NCBI GenBank assembly: GCA_030549335.1
Contig: CM060188.1
Span: forward strand, 70,276,696-70,340,695
Source: Pontederia crassipes
Taxonomy: Eukaryota > Streptophyta > Magnoliopsida > Commelinales > Pontederiaceae
Length of the DNA: 64,000 nucleotides
Direction of reading: 5' to 3'
In this document: positions 59,226-64,000 of the stretch, in pieces
Layout of the letters: each line of letters starts with the position of its first letter
How positions within the stretch are numbered: the first letter of the stretch is position 1
The notes under the pieces: model-generated
What the model saw: the letters and a program-made list of their open reading frames with translations, nothing else
What the model was told of the DNA's origin: nothing
Database searches by the model: none
Translations under genes and position numbers: made by a program

Positions 59226-60764
59226 GTAAATTATACCAAATGCCCTCCAACTTTAAAGTTTGCTCAAAGGTATCTTCCAACTTCATTTTGTAATATAAAT
59301 ATCTTTCATCTTTTAACGCATTTCACCTGATGCCCTCTTTACTTAGGATAGTCGGTTTTCCGATTTTTCGTCGTTGTGGCGTCCACGTGGACATCTTCCC
59401 TCTCCTCCACGTAAATAGTCGTCCGACGTGGCATGCTCTGACATGACACATAAAATTACACCAATGCCCTCCAACTTTAAGGTTTGCTCAGCGATATCCT
59501 CCAACTTCACTTTGTAACACAAATGCCCTTCATCTTTTAATATATTGCACCTGATGCCCTCTTTACCTGGGATAGTCAGTTTTTTTATTTTTTGTCGACG
59601 TAGCGTCCACGTGGTCATCTCATCTCTCCTCCATGCAAATAGCTTGCCGACGTAGCATGGTCCGACGTGGCACCACATATTAAACAATCTTATTTACTGT
59701 AAGTTGACCCACTCACTGTTAAATTATTTCTTTATTTTTCTCTTTGTCGTCGTTCGCATGAAACCTCCTTCGCCGTTCGCACTCCTTCGTCGTTCGCTCT
59801 TCTTCGTCGTTCGCTCTTCTTCATCGTTCGCCTCTTTCATCATTCACTTTTCGCGTTCGTCGGCGCCGTCTTTGCCTAAATTGATGTAATTTTATGTGCA
59901 TTTGGTGAGCAAACCTTAAAGTTGGAGGACATTGTATGTAATTTTAGGTGCCACGTCGCAGCATGCCACGTCAAACGACTATTTGTGCAGAGGAAAGAGG
60001 AGATAATCACGTGAACGTCACGTCGATGAAAAATCGAGAAATCGGCTGTCTAGGTAAAGAGGGCATCGTGTGAAATGTACTCTAACTTTAAAGTTTGCTC
60101 ACCAAATGCACATAAAATTACACCAATTTGGGCAAAGACAGCGCCGACGAATGCAAAAAGTGAACGATGAAGGAGGTGAACGACGAAAGAGAGCGAACGG
60201 TAAAGGAGTGCGAACGACGAAGGAGACTTCATGCGAACGACAGCAAAAAGGGAAACAAGAAAATAATTTAACAGTGAGTGTGTCAACTTACGGTAAGTAA
60301 GATGGTTTAATTTATGGTGCCACGTCGGAGCATGCTACGTCAGACGGCTATTTGCATGGATGAGAAGTGAGATGACCACGTGGACGCTACGTCGACAAAA
60401 AATCGAAAAACCGACTGTCCCATGTAAAGAGGGCATCAAGTGAAATGTATTAAAAGATGAAAGGCATTTATGTTACAAAGTGAAGTTGGAGGATATCGCT
60501 GAGCAAACCTTAAAGTTGGAGGGCATTAGTGTAATTTTATGTGTGACGTCGGAGCATGCCACGTCGGACGACTATTTGCGTGGAGAAGAGAGGAGATGGC
60601 CACGTGGACGTTACGTTGATGAAAAATCGAAAAATCGACTATCCCAAGTAAAGAGGACATCGAGTGAAATGCGTTAAAAGATGAAGGGCATTTGTGTTAC
60701 AAAGTGAAGTTGGAGAATATCGCTGAGCAAATCTTAAAGTTGGAGGTCATTTGGTATACTTTAC
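59226..60764. mobile_element. MULE-like element whose inverted ends contain tandem ~230-bp units
   Basis: The left end GTAAATTATACCAAATG pairs with the right end, which reads GTAAAGTATACCAAATG on the other strand. A unit of about 230 bp (CCCTCCAACTTTAA, TTTGCTCA, CCTTCATCTTTTAA, CCTGATGCCCTCTTTAC, GTCCACGTGG, CGACGTGGCA) occurs twice on the left (59240-59455 and 59467-59690). It occurs twice inverted on the right (about 60310-60530 and 60540-60755), with one partial inverted copy at 59895-60110. The flanks are runs of A, so a 9-bp target duplication is possible but uninformative. A TTCGTCGTTCGC repeat lies at 59750-59870, with an inverted counterpart at 60135-60245. Confidence 0.75.
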
Positions 60765-60774
60765 CAAAAAAAAA

Positions 60775-62229
60775 ACATAAAAGTTGCTAAGACATGTTTA
60801 ATTAGGGAAAGAATTGATCTGGTCGTCGATCTTGAACCTCTCTATGCTCTTGCGATCGAAGATTTTTAGGGCGCAGGCGTTGCCAGTGTCAGCATGTGTC
60901 GCATATTTTTTTTTAATGGAAAAGGTAGTTAAATATTGATAAAACATTCAGTGTTGTCAAGATACAAAAAATGGAAAATCTCTACGAGAGAGGTATCCTC
61001 CCAAAAATCATCACGATTTAATTGTCGTGCAAAATTTGCAAAATAACGAGCAACAATATTAGTTTTGCGATTACAATGCATAATTCTCTATTGAGTAAAA
61101 TATAGCAGCAATGAAATAATGTGCAAGATAATATGATGTAGGTACCTTGCTGAAGTTGCCATCCCCTAGCGTCCTCACGCTAGATGTCCATCTGCATTCC
61201 ACCACTTCGCAGTTGATCGTCTGTCGACCACCGTTGGATTATTGGATCCCACGATCAACGTGAGAGTTGTATGCACAGGAGGGCGGCGACACAACACACG
61301 AGGGTCGCATGAAGTTGGGACTTGGGAGTAGATTAGGGTTGCTATTTACAGTTTCAATAATTTGTATGAAAAAAAAAGTTGAACCAACTAGCTGATTTGA
61401 ACTTGACTGCATGTCAGGTCAAATATGGATTTTGATTCCAGTGTGACTAGTACAGCACGGATCAAAAGGTCAGCTATGTTTCACTAACCCATGACCCGTT
61501 TTCTACAATCAACCCGATTGGCCGAGTCGAGATAGGTTTAACAATATTTTTTAATTCAATAAATATATTAATATAACTCCATAAGTTTTATTATATGCAT
61601 ATAAAATAAGAGTACAAGTACATACAATTATAATTCATGAGTAGTTAAGTTACATAAAATAAATAATATAATAATTAAAAATTAGTTCTTTCTTGAGTAT
61701 AGTTGTCAAATGACTAATTGTATAATGTATAGCATTAGGTACTAATATAAATATAACAATATAATTATAAATTCCAGAATTTAGATTTTAAACTATAGAT
61801 TAGAGTTATAGTTATAATAATTCATAATTTATTTATTTAATATCAATAATTCAAATATTCAATGTTTCAAAATATATATTCACATATTATATACAATATA
61901 AACTAGTAAGTATTTAGTAACTATAGTTGTGCCAATAAAAAAATGTTGGGTTATGTCGGGTCATGCCATGCTAGGTGCCATGTCTTGGCACGAGCCAGCT
62001 CGTCGACTCGACAATGTGAAATGTTATGCTAGTGGTGTCATGACCGGTCCGGCAACTCTATTGATAAGTTTCTAAAGATAAACCTCCCCAATAAATTTAG
62101 ACAAAGTTGAAGTTTGGTTAACACTACTAGAAATAAGTTTCAAGTGCGATACATCAATTTTATTTCTACTTTTCTATTTTTTCATCAATTTTACATCCTT
62201 ATAAAAAAAAATCAAAGTACTAAACCATG
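60775..62229. other. Intergenic DNA
   Basis: A moderately GC-rich block at 60820-60900 and another at 61140-61330 stand out but show no conserved domain. The remainder is AT-rich. CACTACTAGAAATAAG at 62122-62137 resembles a CACTA end but has no subterminal repeats or partner. Confidence 0.4.
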
Positions 62230-64000
62230 ATATCCATTTGTGGACTGGGCAAGGCATTCACTCGGAATCAATTCACTGAAGCCTTTGAGGATCATTTTCT
62301 CTCTCATGTCAAAGAACATAACTAGGAGCTTATGATTCTATATCAATGAGGCATTGCAGTAGATGAGCATATGAATAAATTTTTAAACCTTGAGAAATAT
62401 AAGCTTTGGAAAAGACAAAGAGGGCAAGGGTTTGAAAATTTATGAAATCCTAAATCCTAAAAACAATCCTTTAGAAGTCTAATGGAGTAATCAAGATAAC
62501 CTTTAGTTGCCGTAATTATGCAAATATATTATTCGACTCGAAGGCTAACAATTATTTTTCTCTTGTGGATTTGCTAACATCTTAGGCATGGAATTATAAG
62601 AGTTAAATTGATAGTTTGATATAGTAACGGCCATCAAAAATATTTCGGCCAAACATTATCTTCCAAATGTATAGTGATGGTAGAAGACATCAACCACTCG
62701 AGAAACCTTTTAATACTACTAATGGTAGACTGGAATATTCTAGTGGATATATGTTGACTATCCTATCATGATGCTCACATGCTCTGTCGAGAGAAAAATT
62801 AGAATTAAGAAAAGTGAATATCTCTTAATCATCTTTAAAAGAAGATCTTGATCTCATCAATTAAGGCCAACAAAATGCTAAGGACTCAGAATTCTTGGCA
62901 AGTGTAGTCAAGATAGACTAACAAAAAAGCCACGGGAGATCAATGAGGTACAAGAAATTTTAAACATATTTTCTGATGAACTCTGGGTTTATCTTGAAAA
63001 AGAAAAATTGACTTTCATATTGAGCTTGTAATAGAGACAACTTCTATCACAAGATGTCATTTCAAGTGGCAGTGGCTGAAATAAAGAATTGAAGACATAC
63101 TCACAAGAGTTGCTAAGATAAAGGATTTATTCATTCGTGTCCCCATTGGATGCAACTATTTGTAGAAAGGAAAGGCTAGTCAAGATTGTGCATTAATTAT
63201 TAGATGTTAAATAAAGTCATAGTTCAAAACAAGTGTCCATTGTTTCATATGAATGACTTATTTGACCAATTGTAATTGACATTGATGTTCTTAAAATTCG
63301 ACCTAAGTGGGTATCATCGACTTTTGTTAGATGAGTAAGACATACACAAAATAATTTCTATGACCATTATGAATTTTTTGTCATGTCATTTGGACTAATG
63401 CATGCTCTTGCAACATTCATAAACTTGATGAATATGAACTTTAGACCATATATTGACAAGTTTGTCATGGTGTTCATGGATGATATCCTCATCTACTCAT
63501 CTTATTGTGAAAAACATTACCAACATTTATAATTAGTATCGGATACATTGCATCAACATCAATTGTATGCAAATTTTGTCCACTATAACAAGTCATATTT
63601 CTGCACCATATTGTGTCAAAGGATGATATATCAGTAGATTCAACAATAGTTGTAGCAATTATTAATTAAGGGAGACAAAAAACATGACTAAAATAATAAG
63701 TTTCCTTAAATTAGCCAAATATTACAAACAATTCATCCAGCATCTCTCTAAACTTGTTAGGGGATGAAGAAGCTAACACAGGAGGGTTTTATTTCATCAA
63801 CAAAGTATGAAGATAATTTCTTGAAGCTCAAGAAGAAAGGAACATTAACTCCTATGTTAATAGTACGTATAGATAGCATAGGGTATTCCATTTGTAGCAA
63901 TGTGTGTGGAACTAATTTAGAATGGGCAATGATGCATCATCGGAGAGTAGTAGTTTAAGTTTCTCTACAACTCAAGAAGCATGAGAAGAACTAATAAAAA
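62230..64000 (+). mobile_element. Decayed Ty3/gypsy retrotransposon, plus strand, running off the window
   Basis: A gag-like part (62260-62420) has FTEAFEDHFLSHVKEHN and DEHMNKFLNLEKY, separated by stops. The RT region from about 63180 has IVQNKCP with DLFDQL, then [34 protein letters not shown] (catalytic MDD box at about 63472-63498) and LHQHQLYANF. The frame continues into the thumb/RNase H part: KLTQEGF, KYEDNFLKLKKK, and LQLKKHEKN near 63970. Multiple stops and shifts make it non-functional. No LTR was found inside the window. Confidence 0.85.

Noticed and set aside
62122..62137. CACTACTAGAAATAAG as a second CACTA transposon end
   Set aside because: No subterminal repeats, no partner terminus and no target duplication are visible; the match is short enough to occur by chance.

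Overview
The window is nuclear DNA from a flowering plant. Its genes have spliceosomal introns, plant-type promoters and plant gene families, and they sit in AT-rich DNA packed with plant transposons. The CAF1 gene is strongly GC-rich toward its 5' end, a gradient common in monocots. A monocot is therefore likely, but the species cannot be named from this sequence.

Five protein genes can be supported in 64 kb. They are ribosomal protein RPL23/uL14 (2025-3820, +, 4 coding exons), ARP2/3 complex subunit ARPC3 (7300-9521, +, 4 coding exons), the deadenylase CAF1 (24417-25241, +, intronless), a type-B response regulator of cytokinin signalling (31211-34640, -, 7 coding exons), and the LYR protein SDHAF1, a succinate dehydrogenase assembly factor (56823 onward, +). 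They are unrelated housekeeping or signalling genes; nothing suggests a cluster or a shared pathway. The exon chains of the first four close in frame and give the family's usual length.

Layout: 1-650 holds the 3' end of a Ty1/copia element. RPL23 and ARPC3 follow, separated by LTR and MITE debris. From 10 to 24 kb lie MITEs, a 1.16-kb MULE-like element with long inverted repeats and a GC-rich core (13208-14364), a 49-bp LINE tail insertion, and a 4.05-kb Mutator-like element (18882-22929) with a 9-bp target duplication, long terminal inverted repeats, a broken FAR1/MULE transposase and GC-rich tandem arrays. CAF1 and the response regulator are convergent. Between them lies a partial duplication of the regulator's 3' end, leaving two dead exons (27879-27921 and 28066-28101). 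From 35 to 55 kb there is a nest of insertions: an old Ty3/gypsy element on the minus strand (49273-53486) is cut by the LTR of another Ty3/gypsy element (44451-49272), and a full-length RTE-type LINE (45686-48859, perfect 17-bp target duplication, one stop in its ORF) sits in that LTR. A CACTA terminus flanks the old element at 53512-53917. SDHAF1 follows, then a MULE-like element whose inverted ends are built from repeated ~230-bp units (59226-60764), and a decayed plus-strand Ty3/gypsy element running off the window end.

The most informative signals are transposon structures: target duplications that fix exact insertion ends, two LINE insertions of only 49 and 68 bp, and several elements that pair long inverted repeats with GC-rich tandem cores. 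I found no gene set that looks like a new biochemical system.
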